The translations under genes were made by a program, and so were the position numbers. Positions 30,283 to 42,825 of a stretch of 64,000 nucleotides of DNA are shown here, piece by piece. A model generated the notes under the pieces. It did not search any database. It was not told the DNA's origin and saw only the letters and a program-made list of their open reading frames with translations. The DNA lies in NCBI RefSeq assembly GCF_964340395.1, contig NC_135552.1:10788194-10852193 (forward strand), in the 5' to 3' direction. The first letter of the stretch is position 1; each line of letters starts with the position of its first letter. This stretch comes from Glandiceps talaboti. Lineage: Eukaryota; Hemichordata; Enteropneusta; Spengelidae.

Positions 30283-30970
30283 GGTGAATTTACACCGATA
30301 CAGTACTTAAAAGTAAAATATAACGAGGAAATAATGACAATAAATCATCAAGGTAGGTCATGACTTTTGACCTTAAGGTCATGACCTCAAACCATTTGAT
30401 ATCCTCTATGAATTAACATTATTATATTAAAGGGACACAGCATTAAATATGTATGTAAATCAGTGCATAGATATGTCCAAAGTTATAATTATTCTAAGTT
30501 AATGGATTTAACGTGACTTCGTATTGCACCGAAATTCAATTAGCTTACCAAAGCTTTCGCCAGGTATCCAAATTCCTCCTACATTATGGAATTGTTTGTT
30601 TCCAAGTAGTAACCCATGGCCAACTTCCATGGTAAAATATTCTAAATATTCAGGAAGTTTCACCATCACTTGAAATCTGTGCCAAACAAAGGCTTCTTAG
30701 AATGACATTCGTGTTTCTCATTCTTTTGAATTTACAGATATAAAACATTGTCCCATATAATACTTGGGAAACCATGGATGTCATTTACAAAGGTGAATTT
30801 ACATCGGTATACTTAATATAAAGGGGTTGTACAACGACACGATAATGGCAATGAAATATCAAACTGTGTCATGACCTTAAATCATGTTCTCCACAATGAA
30901 TTAACATTATTAAGGGGGAGAGAACATTAAATGTGTATAAAGCAATGCATATATATGTCCAAAGTTATTG
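30283..30970 (+). repeat. Direct duplication, two diverged copies
   Basis: TTTACAAAGGTGAATTTACA begins both copies (30277 and 30784). Both continue in the same order through TCATGACCTTAA or TCATGACCTCAA, AATGAATTAACATTATTA-like sequence, an ACATTAAAT block and ATATGTCCAAAGTTAT. A third partial echo (AACATTATTAAGATGAGAGA) lies near 31966. Confidence 0.65.
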
Positions 30971-31634
30971 TTTGCGGACATTGTAAAAGAAAATTAAAAA
31001 TAAACTTTGAAGAAAAATATGTGCTACTATGCAGTAAGCTACAAGTTTCCTGTATTTTGGCTCAACATAACATGCATATATATCTAGAGGAAGGAGTAGT
31101 TTAAAATGTTTAGGTGGGGGCAATGTAATGGTCTTAGGCTAATATTGTGTGTGTGGGGGGGGGGGGGGGTGTAGAATGTCCCACCTCATCATCTGGCCTA
31201 AATGGTGTACGATGGTAAATGTGTGTTATTTTGCGGACCCAGAACTCAAAGGGTGGTGTATAGTTGAAGTGCGATAGAACAAAAGAAGAGTATTGCATGA
31301 AATCGTTTGCAAATTATACAGTACCTGACTGTGATGCCGTCCCCTGGATGACACGGCTGACCGGCAGGCGTGAAGGTCATTTTTTGTTCACTTTTCATTC
31401 AAGACCGATTTATCCTTATCATTTTGTTTCAATCGTGGTTTAATTATAATATTATTACTTTTTTTATTTTCTTCAAAATGTGAAATTATTATTTTTGTAA
31501 AAACAGTTTGCCTTTTGCTGTTCTATACCACAGTGAACAACACAAATATAACTCCAACCAAACTAGTTGCCCGTACGTTTCCTGCTGTATGCCTAATGTG
31601 TGGCGGGAGTAACAAAACAAAATGTCACGAGGGA

Positions 31635-31680
31635 TGTGTGAGGGCGCCCCGTCTTGGCGTACCTTACATACAGACTACGA
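31635..31680. mobile_element. GAGGGCGCC-core repeat, copy 2 (one end)
   Basis: GTGAGGGCGCCCCGTCTTGG then CGTACCTTACATACAGACTA matches the right ends at 19860-19900 and 61248-61283, with a 4-base insertion (CATA). The opposite end is not clear here. Confidence 0.5.
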
Positions 31681-33955
31681 CATAGACAACATACGATTAC
31701 TGCAGGATCACAATCACAATGGCTGAGTCCAAGATGTATCGAGAAATTGCAAAGACATGTGGATACGAAAAGTTGAAAGATTTTCAAATGTGGATACGGA
31801 GAGTTGAAAGATTTTCAGATTCGAGTAATTGGATTTAGCTGGCAAGGATGTGTTTGTCACACACGGTCAGCGTTCTGACGGGAAGTGGCAAATCGATGAC
31901 GTTAATCCTAGAAACATTGAAGCTAGGCCTGACCTCAAATTATTTCATATCCACAATGGATATTAACATTATTAAGATGAGAGAACATAAAACCTTGCAA
32001 GTGATGCTATCGACACACTTTAATTCGGCGTAGCCGCCAACGTGTTTAATTTATCGATATTCATGTTTTCGAGGGAAATGTATTTGGTAATGTCATTTAT
32101 GACGAAGTCTTACAGGTGAGTTGGTGACCTGACCTTGTGACATCATCAAACTTTGATGAATAGGTAGTTTTTTCCATGACGAGTGTGTGAAATAGCAGAT
32201 ACCGTTATTGTAATTTTTTCCAAACAGGTTGCTTACACTGAGGGTTGGCTTGGCGATTCAACAATGTAACAGTAAATAAACAATGACACCAAGCCGCCTA
32301 ATAATCTAGTTATAGTTGCGATAAACAAATTCCTCACATCATTAATTCAATATTTTCCTCCATTCTTGGCGAATAACATGAAAACAATTCATCAAAGAAG
32401 TCATTACATTTTTTGTGTGCAAATTATTGGTAACATTGATAAAGCGACCTTTTCTGATTAAAAATTTAATACAATATAGTCATGGTTAGCAATCACTTGT
32501 GGAGAACCACTATACATACGACATTTTCTACAGATAGTTGAGACAGATGGTAATGTACTCACAATTTACAAGTTGATAGGCTGGGGTAAACTGATATTGT
32601 GTGATTTTGTTTTTTCTGGCCACATTGGATCAACTGGAAATGTTGGCAAAGGAACTATACAGTACACGGCACCCAAAGTAGTCCTAACGACGAAGAGAAA
32701 CATTGCAGCTATCTCTGGAAGCATGGTCAGTGGCAGTAACCATTATTGAGATATTCACATAAGAGCTGCCATGATCAGAAATTGCAGACGACGATGATAT
32801 CGAAGAGGTTGTTTTTTTAGTTGAAAAATGTCTTGAGAAAGCCTAAAAGGTAAGTTACAACATCTATCCCAGTAGATTAAACCATATCGATGGCTATACA
32901 TTAGTCGACATACTGCAGCTATGTTTCCATGCAACTACTGTGAGACCTGATCATGTAGTCTGCTAACTTCAAAAGTCAAGTATTTGCTTGTGGAGTGTGA
33001 GAATGGAATACATTTGTAGAATTATCTGTGTATCGCCGTTTTTGAGGTAATTTTTAGTACTTTTAGTATCAAATATATTAAAAGTGAATTTTAAGGGGGG
33101 GGGTTACAGTATGTTCAGCGGTGTATCACTGTCAGTTTGTGGTGAATATCAAGCAAGATATTGATGGTTTTTAAGGTGTCATGTGTGTGTGATTTACTCA
33201 AAATTGTAATCCTAATTCGATTTATCTGTGTGCAGTACATATGTACACACTCAATCTCAACATCACAAACATCAATGCACTAGAACTCAGAAGATTTGCT
33301 AAATCACAAACTGACACAGACATTGTGAAAGTGTTTACTCAATAGTTCAAAGTACAGCTTGGCAGTTATTGTGAGATAATATCTCAATGTACAATGCAGT
33401 ATCGTGACCCCTTCTACCCTCTTTTCTATAAAATGTATTCACCAGAGAATATTTTCTAGTTGCAACGTACCTGCATTACTAATGCCATCTGCATGATATT
33501 CGAGCTGTGAGCTTTGCAATAAGGCCTACTGTGGCTAGCAATACGCGTACGGATACTAACAAGCTATCCATGTCCACTATATGCCACTGACCATATGCTC
33601 AAGAAAACATTAAATAAAGAATAAACGTTCAAACCACTCAAAGGTTCACAATAAACCATATTACGTTGCACATGTAACCTCGTTTTGGTTATTTAAAGCT
33701 TAAAATGAAAAAAAATATTACCAACAATGAAATTATAGTAACCTTAAAATGGTAACAAATGTAACGATGTAATAACAATTTCTTCCTGAGATATTTCATT
33801 ATAACTTTAATTTGACCAATATGTCTACCAGATTCATCACCTGATAGATGTAATTGTTTGGTTTCTAGTTTCTAAAAGTTAAGTATATTTTATAAATTAT
33901 GATAATGAAGATATATTATTCCGGATTCAAATCATATAAAGGGCTATTCACTTAT

Positions 33956-35362
33956 TCATTCCTCTTCACTTCCTGAAATTCCAGAAGAATCCGTCTGTAC
34001 ACTTTTATCAACAAAAGTTTTCTTTTTCTTTTTCTTTCGCTGACGTCGTTCTTTCTCTTTGTCACTTGACTCATCTTCCGAAACTTCAACAGATGTGCCG
34101 ACACTTATTCCCACATCGGCGACGTCCCTTTCTCTTCGTTTTAATTCTGATGTTTTCTTTCTTGGTCTTTCTTCGGTAAATCCACTTGTCTCTTTTTGGG
34201 TTATGTTGTGATGTTCTCGATACACAGATGGACGTTTGACAATAGGCCGAAACATTCTGAGGTGTGATGGTGTGCTTTCTGTTGAATCTGTATTCTTCTT
34301 GGGATCACGACCACCATAGAAGCCTTTCTGTTCTTGAAGACCACGTGCAGGTGGGCTAGATGCTATGCTCACAATCGTGTTATTGCCATCAACGTGACTC
34401 TTTGAATCCCTAACCGACTTCTCAACATTGATGGCTGCAAAAGATGTTGCGACCATCTCATTACCATCGTCCTGGTGGGGAGCTGACGCTTTCATGGATT
34501 CTGATTCTGGTGCCCTGGTTAAGTAAATCGTTAGCCCATATGGTCGAGAGTCTGATGGTGGTAGGAAGACAGACTTCGTCTTCATCTCGTCGTTTCCATG
34601 TATACTATCGGATTCAACTTCTTTTACTCGGATATTGTCAATATCTATATCTTCCATGTTATCAGGGACAACGATAACAGTCTCTACAGATGAAGCTGCA
34701 GTACTACTCGAATCACTTAGGGTGCCCTCTGCCACCACAGATTCATGGTCAAATTCAGTTTCATTAGAATCTTCCCTTTCTTGCGAAAATGTTCCATAGT
34801 GTAAGGATATTCCCTCTACCGGTGACGCCTTTTCAGGTGTTTCTTTGGAAATCTCTTCGTCTTCCCGGCGCCGTTGTCGGTATAGGTAAACACCGGCGGC
34901 CACTAACCCCGATATGAATAAAAAGGCCACAGCCGCCCCAACAATCCTAAAATGAGGATATCAGTATAATATGTTGGATATTACTAGACATCACAATATA
35001 AAGATATTATAGAAATCATAAACCAATGCCTAGTTAAAATGAAATTGTGTTCTCTCAAACAGTTAAACACCACTGGTGAAATGTTGAAATTATGAATATA
35101 GTGAGAATCACTCATGATTAACAATAGAGTACAATCACTATGTATGTGTAAAAAAAAAACATAAAACCACAGAAATGACGAGTTAAGCTTACAAACAATT
35201 AAATCACATAGTGTTGCAAACAAACATACACAAATTTACGTGAAAGATGCAGGAGATAGATAATGCATTCTAGAGTTATAATGCAGTTATCAGTGTTTTA
35301 TTGTATTTTCATCTGCTCGTGCATACTTTTACTGAATTTGTATATGTTGATTTGCGTTTTTA

Positions 35363-35407
<45 letters not shown>

Positions 35408-35518
35408 AGGTATGCATGAATGTATGTATGTATGTATGTATGTATGTGTATGTTTTGATGAAATAAAGGATAGCTCGATCGATTGTTGGATTGATAGATG
35501 ATGAAATGAATGAACAAA

Positions 35519-35597
<79 letters not shown>

Positions 35598-37352
35598 CTG
35601 AAAGTAATGATTTCTGATTTTTACGTAGTGCTGTATGCGGTCTAATGTCAATGTGAGTTTTGAAGATGTTGACAAGTACTAATCAAAACTCTTCCAAATA
35701 GGATCATTTACAATCAACCGAACTTTACTTAAACTATGATAGAATGTATTCAATCATTCAAATGCTATATAATAGAGTGAATGGTCAACATACCATATCC
35801 ACAAATCAATGGTACCATCAACTCCATCACATCTAGTAAGACAATACAAACATTCAACAAGATTTACATATGAAGGTTATAGTATTTCAATGTCGTATCT
35901 TTGTAAGAATAATTTAGTCATTAAATCATTTATACTTATCAAGTGAAGCTAATTAACAGTTCTACAAATAGTAACCCTGATGTTCTATACAACACAATCC
36001 ATCATGGCTGTTTAGAGATTCAAAGCGAATCATTACAAATGACAGTCACATGAACTGGTACTATATTGTCACAATTCGTTATCTCATTGTCAACTCTTTA
36101 TACTTGAAGCATAGATGAGCGTCCAGTTATCAAACCCGGTCAGCATCTCACAAAATTCTCAATTTATTGACAAACGATTAAAGAATCTGGACAGTTTTAA
36201 TAACACAAAGATGTCAAACTATTCTACACATAACAAACACCATAACGATTTGACAACCCCTAACCCTACAAACAACGGCGAGATCACTGAGAGGAGCTTG
36301 CTACAGGTCGTGACATCACTGCCGGTTTGGGTTGTCTTTGGCTGACAACTTTAAAACACCCCTATGCTTGTGTATTAATAGAGTGAAAGTGAACAAGAAC
36401 ATCGTTGGAAGTGGAATGAATTTAGCCTAAATTTTTATTCTAGACCAATAATTTACAAAGTATCGGTTCACTTCAAAATAAAAAGATTAGTCGAGTAATT
36501 TCTCTCATTACGCTGACTGTATTGAACGGTTTCCAGTATATGACAATATATCATTTCTTGAAAATAAAAAGTAACAAATTTACAGGAGTATAGAAAGTGT
36601 CTTATAACTAACAAATACATGCCTGTATTCGTCTAAATTCATATTTTTGACATAATTATCGTGGTATTTACATGACTTACAAACATTCACAGTACTATTT
36701 TACAATATACAAATCAAACCAATTCTAGACTGACTACCATTTATAGCTAACACTCATCAATTAATGTTCGTCCAACCTGACAAGTAAGGTAGTGGCGACA
36801 AGATCAACTGTACACAGAAATTAAGACTTACCCCGCTGTAGTACAATCCTGAGAATTTACCTACACAAAAGAAATGATATCGGTAAAATCAATGAACGTA
36901 TGGGTCGATATGGACGCGAATAAACAAGTGGATAAAAAATGAAACGGTTTTTAAAAGAAATAAATGAAGTAAATAAGTGAAATTGAATAAATTTAGACCA
37001 TCCATCAATACGATTGTTCATAAGCGTTGTGTTCAAATCAAGAATAAACAGTTTCAATCGCTTTATGGAATATTTCGTAATGGCTTTATGCTCAATGTTT
37101 TATTTCTGTGTTTTTCAGCATTCCTTAAGTGAATCAAACAAAAACTACCTAACGTGTCCGTGACCGTTTTGCAGTCAGTTGATGACACCTACCTACGAAC
37201 GCGTGTTGTCAACTTTACAATAAATTAAAAAATATATATACAATTATAAAATTAAAGCAAAATTAGGGTGTATGAAAAATGATCTGATGACTTACGTTAA
37301 CAAATTGGTGCAATAAAACAAGTACTAAGATCTTGAGCTGAAACGACATCAT
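33956..37352 (-). CDS. Membrane-protein family gene 2: minimal-ectodomain type I protein, 371 aa
   Basis: Exons 37296-37352, 36832-36860 (29 bp), 35794-35832 (39 bp) and 33956-34946 join in phase (1,116 nt). A signal peptide (MMSFQLKILVLVLLHQFV) precedes about 20 extracellular residues with two cysteines (QDCTTAGCDGVDGT) and the Trp-rich DLWIW. A helix of about 23 residues (IVGAAVAFLFISGLV...) follows, then the stop-transfer YRQRRRE. The roughly 300-residue tail is Ser/acidic with basic patches (RRQRKKKKKK) and ends near SVQTD. Motifs YGLTIYL (about 178) and KRPSVY are shared in order with gene 3. Splice phases match the other members. No named family recognised; a membrane-anchored scaffold or receptor role is inference. 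The choice between two adjacent ATGs is arbitrary. Confidence 0.87.
35359..35600. repeat. Microsatellites (GTCT)n, (GTAT)n and (AAAT)n
   Basis: GTCT x about 13 (35359-35405), GTAT x about 7 (35416-35447) and AAAT x about 20 (35516-35596) lie in the last intron of membrane-protein gene 2. Confidence 0.96.
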
Positions 37353-39436
37353 TGTCGTAATATGCCAGTTCGTGTAACATGTATAAGTGTTTCCAATCCA
37401 GGTATCAATTGACCAGTCATTTCAATTGGGGTAAGCCAATTGACCAGGCCTGTGTATATGCTAGTACCCTCATCAGCATCAACTGTCATGTTGTGAGTCT
37501 ACATTTCATGAATTAATGTGGCAGAGACTAAAGAGTTATTGAAATAAACGGAAATGGCTGTACAGACGTCTTTGTTTCATAACTTTACGCAACACAGAAA
37601 TAGTGAGAGTTTGTGTGCGCGTATCCACAGTTTTGTCAGGGCGGATATATCTACTGAGGTTTTTTTTCATGCATATCTTCCGAATGACATCTTTTCAATT
37701 TTCAATCGGACAGGTCATGATCTTGTATAAAAAGTGCATTACAGTGTAGGGACCGCTTTGATGCTTTTATATAAAGAATAAAGAATTATTTCTATAAAGA
37801 ACCACATTGTGTCAATAAATATAAACACAGATGTATGACGAGGTAGAATGTCGACTGGAACACGGTGTATTGGTGCACCTGAAATCACAAGTAAATTGTA
37901 GGTGATGTAATATCTTTAAATGACGCTCCAGAACCCATAGTTTATGAAAATATCTCTATTTTTCGAAGTGACAACAATACTGATCAATATAAATTTGAAT
38001 TTAGAAAACTATCATAGAGAAATAAATTCTCATGCATATGCCGAAACCATACCAAACACGCTATCATCAAACCATATTACTGTCCTGACTTGACCTTGAA
38101 TCCTGCAATTTTCTATAGTGATACAAAATTTCAGAATGTTATAACATGCAACATTAAGCTTACAGTTAGTTCAACACAATGTTTTATTTAGCTCGCGCTA
38201 GAGGCATGTATTTTCTGTTGAGTTGCTCAGTAATTTTGTTTTCCACCTTTGGCCTTGCCCTGCGTTAATTTGTTTCCAAATAGCAGCTCTCCCCCCCCCC
38301 CCCCATATCAAAGGAAGCACCCCCTTATACAACAATTAAATACGAGATTGTACAAGTGTAATTATTTTGTATTTTCAAAATTGGAGGATTGTCTTAGAAA
38401 GAAATATATCACTGTAAGAATTACAGCTTTGGCGACTTTTAATACCTGGGTTGGGTTGCGCTGCAGCATGGAAGTCTAACCCACAGTATGAAAGTTGTGG
38501 TCCAGTAGTACAGTACACATACATGTATGTTTTCTCCATTTCTTTACTTGTTGGTCTAACACTCCAGTTCTTTTTGTGTGTGTAATCTTTTGAAACGACA
38601 TCATACTTCTCATCTACCATTTACATGAACTCCCATAATTGTCCTTGAGGTCAGGGTAATATATGATAGTCGATATCTTTTGGATCTGGAGCATGTTGTG
38701 ATTACAGGTCACTGTATGGTGGCGCTGTTTAAATGACCTTAGTGTGTTGTCAACGCGTGTGATCTTCGTTGTGTACATCACGGACGTGACCCGCATCACG
38801 GACTCGGAACTTCTGATTAATCAGGGGTAGGTAAACTACTATTACTGGCATACTGGTAGTTCACTTGACATATTCATGAGAATCTGTAATACTGAAGTGG
38901 TGTCAATTGGGGTAGGAAAGACGAAGAGTCGGTGTACGGGGTATCGGGTCCCGACATTAGGTAGAATGGGCTCCCGAGTACGAGTCCTAGCTTGCGTGGC
39001 GAGTGTGGGTCCATGACATTTCGACTGTTGCTACTCTAGCCCTGCTTGCATGGTGTGTGTACGTGTGTGGGTCTGTGTATGTATGTATGTATGTGTGTGT
39101 GTGTGTGAACATTTTCATGAATACAGTCCGCAAAACACAACTGTTTTCAAAATACAGTGACAGATTTCTTTCCTGTATTATATTCATAATACCATAGTCC
39201 AACATTAGAAGATAAGAAATCTGCAACACTCTCTAAAATGACATCCTTTATGAGCTCTGTGATTTTTACACGGTCAACATTATCTCAGACCACTAACTTA
39301 GTAGTTGGAGACATTACATGTATCTAGCATAATGAGAGTCATCTTAATCCGACCACTATTTATATATACTGAGTACGGCTTTTGAATATTCGCCATTGTT
39401 TTATATCATAACCATCATTAAATAGAATATTAGCTC

Positions 39437-40031
39437 ACTGTGGCCATAGGGTAAAGGACGAATTATCAATTTCATTCTTGCGATTTTCCAGATTTCTTAT
39501 ATTATTTTCCCTATATTTCAAATAAAGTTTCCTCCCAGTTTGTTTTCCTATTTCCGACCTGTTACCACTGTCTTATCAGAGTTTACAAGCTTTGCATGAA
39601 TTAGTGGATTGGAATTTGCTAATCCTAGAACCTCACCACATTGTGCAGTGAGTGTACACATCTACTGATCCAACTAAATTGGCAGTACATGGACCCACAG
39701 ACAATGTGTTACTTGTCTGTGACAGACCATACTTCCATTAGTCAGGTCAGTAGATGTTTACACTCACTGCTGCAAAATGTTAATTGGGCAACGTGAGTTT
39801 GTTCTAGGATTAGCAATCTACTAATTAATGCAAAGCTTGTAATCTCTGATAAGACAGTGATAGCAGGTAGGGAAGCCGAAAAAAAAAAACAATGAGAGCA
39901 TGGAAGTTATACTTCCATGGTGAGAGGAAACAATATTTAAATCTTTTATTTGAAATATAGAGAAAATAATATTAAAAATCGGAAAATCGCGAGAACAAAA
40001 CTGATTATTCGTCCTTTTCCGTGTGCTGTGA
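39437..40031. mobile_element. Large foldback element, about 595 bp
   Basis: Long imperfect inverted arms: AAAGGACGAATTATC against GATTATTCGTCCTTT, TTTCCCTATATTTCAAATAA against TTATTTGAAATATAGAGAAA, CACTGTCTTATCAGAG against CTCTGATAAGACAGTG, and ACAAGCTTTGCAT against GCAAAGCTTGT. The centre contains CATCTACTGATC and its complement. No transposase reading frame is present. Related half-arms occur in the element at 12084-12326. Confidence 0.8.
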
Positions 40032-40041
40032 CTGTATGAAG

Positions 40042-40147
40042 CACAGGCACTCGAATCGATGTGTATGATTTTTAAAAAAATATGTAAATAAGTCTTATTT
40101 ACATACAATACATTTTTTTTTTCTACACATTGATTTGAGTGCCTGTG
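40042..40147. mobile_element. 106-bp hAT-like MITE with 8-bp target duplication
   Basis: Ends are CACAGGCACTC and GAGTGCCTGTG, exact inverses, and the arms continue through AATCGATGTGTA against TACACATTGATT and ATGTAAATAAG against CTTATTTACAT. It is flanked by a perfect direct repeat GTATGAAG (40034-40041 and 40148-40155). An 8-bp duplication with CA-starting ends is typical of hAT-derived MITEs. It abuts the large foldback element. Confidence 0.88.
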
Positions 40148-40838
40148 GTATGAAGTGACTACAATAGAGTCACGGACCCCACATACGTATGCAAGCAGGG
40201 TTAGGGAGCCGAGTCACAAGTCAGAATCGAGTCACGACCCCCCCCCCCCCTCCGCACACACATCCATATGTTACAAAAGAAACAACAACTAAAACAAAAC
40301 AAAATCAGCGAAGCTATTCTGACCGATAGGCCTCTTGTCCTTCTGATTCTTATGTTATATGCTGATGGAGGGAGTTACTTCATGTGCATGGACATGCATT
40401 TGTATTGAAATCATTTGTGTGTTTAGAATAGGACATCCCCATGGTAAAAAATTTTCCGGTAACACCTGTCACAAATGGCAGAATTGATCAATGAAATTTT
40501 CCATGTTGGTCTGTCAACTCATTCTTCCCAGAACGCTTGCTATATGAATATGCGTTTTCTATTTTTAGAAGCAGAAATCAACTAATTCTTACTTTGGTGA
40601 GTATCACTCAAACTTGCTGGCATGTTGAATGCACAATGGATGCTGGGAAAATCAGGACTTCCATGTTTATAGCTATGTAGAATTTCCTCACAACTTGTAT
40701 TTTTTTTACATGTTACTTGATCGATCAGGCTCTTAACTAATATTTGTTACCTACTGCTGATGTCAGTATCCAAGATCTAAATTTTCTGTTTCAAACAGAT
40801 TGTATCTGACTGTTAGATGATAGAAGAGTTCACAAGAC

Positions 40839-42695
40839 ATGGAGAAGATTACAGTTAAACAAGAAAATGCTGAGAATAACTTTCTGTTGTGCAGTCATCA
40901 GGAAAATGATATTGTGTGTAATATGGTTGAATCACCATACTGTTCAAATGAACAAATCTTAGTGAAAGATGAAGAACAGATACTAGACAGAGAGGAGATG
41001 ATGGTGAAGCAGGAAGATGACAACAACCAGGGTCATTATGATGAAGAATTAAACATTAACATCAAACCTGAACTATCAAATATATTTTATCATTCTGATA
41101 AACCTTTCCACATCAAGGTTGAAACCAACTCAAGTATTTTTGTCAAAAATATCTTTTCCAAAGACACAGTAAAAATAAAGGTTGAAGATGCTGTGAAACC
41201 AAATGATCATGGCATTGACACAGAGCAAAGTTATTGGAAAGTAACAAGTGAAGATGTTCTGTACCCAGTCCAAACTGTGAACAGCAAGGCAACTAGCCAA
41301 CTAACCACAGTGGAAGACCCAGGCTATAACAAGACAAAGAATAAACTAACCACAGTGGATGGGCCAGACTATAATATAACAGACTGTAACACTGTCACTG
41401 AGCAACTAGCCACAGTTGAAGACACAGACTGTGACAACATGACTAAACAACTTGCCACAATGGAAAACTCAGACTATGACAGGGCTAATAAACTGTCCAC
41501 TATGGAAGACCCAGTATGTAGCATGTCTACAGGAGTTCATGGACATTGTAGTAGTGGAAATGCCTTTCCTATAGGGATACGGCAAGTGGAATTTCCTTAT
41601 GCTATGAATCCAGAAGATGAGCATGCATATAATGATGAGAAATACAACTGTGGTAATTTAGAAAGTACAAAAGAAAGGATTTCTACGGAAAGATCGTCTG
41701 TATATAAAGAGCGTGGGAAAGGGTTCAAGCACCATAGACAGATGAAGAGACACATGAAAATACACACAAATGAAAGACCATTTGTATGTAAAGAGTGTGG
41801 CAAAGGGTTTAATCATAATAGGACCCTGAAAGATCATGTGAGGATACACACAAATGAAAGACCATTTGTATGTAAAGAATGTGGTAAAGGGTTTTCTCAA
41901 AGTGGTACATTGAAAATACACATGAGGGTACACACAAATGAAAGACCATATGTATGTAAAGAATGTGGTAAAGGGTTTACTCAGAATGGTAATCTGAAGT
42001 ATCACATGAGGATACACACAAAGGAAGTACCGTTTCTATGTAACGAGTGTGGTACAGGGTTTAATCGTAAGGAGAATCTAAAGGTTCACATGGGAATACA
42101 CAAAAATGAAAGACCATATATATGTAAAGAGTGTGGTGAAGGGTTTAATCGTCATGACAATCTAATTGAACATATAAAAATACACATAAATGAAAGACCA
42201 TTTGTCTGTAAAGAGTGTGGTAAAGGGTTTAATCGTAAAGATAATCTTGAGGTTCACATGAGGATTCACACAAAGGAAGTACCGTTTGTATGTAACGAGT
42301 GTGGTAAAAGGTTTAATCGTAAGGGGAATCTAAAGGTTCACATGGGAATACACACAAATGAAAGACCATATATATGTAAAGAGTGTGGTAAAGGGTTTAA
42401 TCGTCATGACAATCTAATTAAACATATAAAAATACACACAAATGAAAGACCATTTGTATGTAAAGTGTGTGGTAAAGGATTTGTTCAAAGTGGTAATCTG
42501 AAAATACACATGAGGATACACACAAAAGAAAGACCATATGTATGTAAAGAATGTGGTAAAGGTTTTAGTCAGAGTAGCCATCTGAAGACACACATGGGAA
42601 CCCATGCAAATGAAAGACTGTTTGTATATAAAAAGTGTGCTCAAGGATTTGTTCAAAGCGGTAATCCTAAAGTACACGAGAATACACACAAATGA
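40839..42695 (+). CDS. C2H2 zinc-finger protein, 618 aa, single coding exon
   Basis: A nuclear DNA-binding regulator by family. Residues 1-120 carry six SUMO-consensus lysines (psi-K-x-E: K7, K43, K57, K76, K93, K114). Residues of about 150-230 hold five copies of a short motif around TTVEDP/ATVEDT/ATMENS/STMEDP. From about residue 285 a finger array follows: a degenerate first finger (VYKERGKGF, cysteines lost), ten intact fingers with TNERP(F/Y) or TKE(V/R)P(F/Y) linkers, then a degenerate last finger (VYKKCAQGF) ending in ENTHK. Fingers 3-5 and 6-8 are near-copies. The C-terminus is set by a 2-base deletion near 42677, so it is truncated relative to the older array. No KRAB, BTB or ZAD domain is visible. 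Confidence 0.93.
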   Translation: MEKITVKQENAENNFLLCSHQENDIVCNMVESPYCSNEQILVKDEEQILDREEMMVKQEDDNNQGHYDEELNINIKPELSNIFYHSDKPFHIKVETNSSIFVKNIFSKDTVKIKVEDAVKPNDHGIDTEQSYWKVTSEDVLYPVQTVNSKATSQLTTVEDPGYNKTKNKLTTVDGPDYNITDCNTVTEQLATVEDTDCDNMTKQLATMENSDYDRANKLSTMEDPVCSMSTGVHGHCSSGNAFPIGIRQVEFPYAMNPEDEHAYNDEKYNCGNLESTKERISTERSSVYKERGKGFKHHRQMKRHMKIHTNERPFVCKECGKGFNHNRTLKDHVRIHTNERPFVCKECGKGFSQSGTLKIHMRVHTNERPYVCKECGKGFTQNGNLKYHMRIHTKEVPFLCNECGTGFNRKENLKVHMGIHKNERPYICKECGEGFNRHDNLIEHIKIHINERPFVCKECGKGFNRKDNLEVHMRIHTKEVPFVCNECGKRFNRKGNLKVHMGIHTNERPYICKECGKGFNRHDNLIKHIKIHTNERPFVCKVCGKGFVQSGNLKIHMRIHTKERPYVCKECGKGFSQSSHLKTHMGTHANERLFVYKKCAQGFVQSGNPKVHENTHK

Positions 42696-42825
42696 AAGCC
42701 CATTTGTATGCAAAGAAGGACTTGTTCAATGTGGTTATCTGAAAATACACACGAGGATACACACAAATGAAAGACTATTTGTATATAAAGAGTTTGGTAA
42801 AGGGTTTAGTCAGAGCAACACTTCT
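42696..42825 (+). pseudogene. Decayed continuation of the zinc-finger array
   Basis: After the stop codon, finger coding continues in another frame: RIHTNESPFVCKEG, GYLKIHTRIHTNERLF, then YKEFGKGFSQSN, breaking off inside a finger at about 42825. The last two fingers have lost cysteines or have a deletion. It is not translated with the main frame. Sequence beyond it is an antisense LINE fragment. Confidence 0.85.

Larger units (their letters stand above)
29364..33955. other. Intergenic region between membrane-protein genes 1 and 2
   Basis: No gene is supported. It contains the upstream region of gene 1, a direct duplication at about 30283-30970, a GAGGGCGCC-core repeat copy near 31640, a 33-34 bp doublet near 31756-31823 (GTTGAAAGATTTTCA repeated), and poly-G runs near 31150 and 33095. 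The 32600-32870 stretch has slightly coding-like composition but no open frame or splice plan I can support. Confidence 0.55.
37353..40838. other. Region between membrane-protein gene 2 and the zinc-finger gene
   Basis: Holds the divergent upstream regions of both genes and two inverted-repeat elements at 39437-40031 and 40042-40147, plus poly-C runs near 38288 and 40241. TTTCAAACAG at 40789-40798 is a plausible acceptor for a 5' UTR exon of the zinc-finger gene. No other gene is supported. Confidence 0.6.

Noticed and set aside
35298-35675. Open frame with FIYL repeats
   Set aside because: Product of (AAAT)n next to (GTCT)n; no gene support.
41597-42713. Minus-strand open frames opposite the zinc-finger array
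   Set aside because: Shadow frames: the repeated CTTTACATACAAATGG-type complement of the finger linkers stays open on the other strand.
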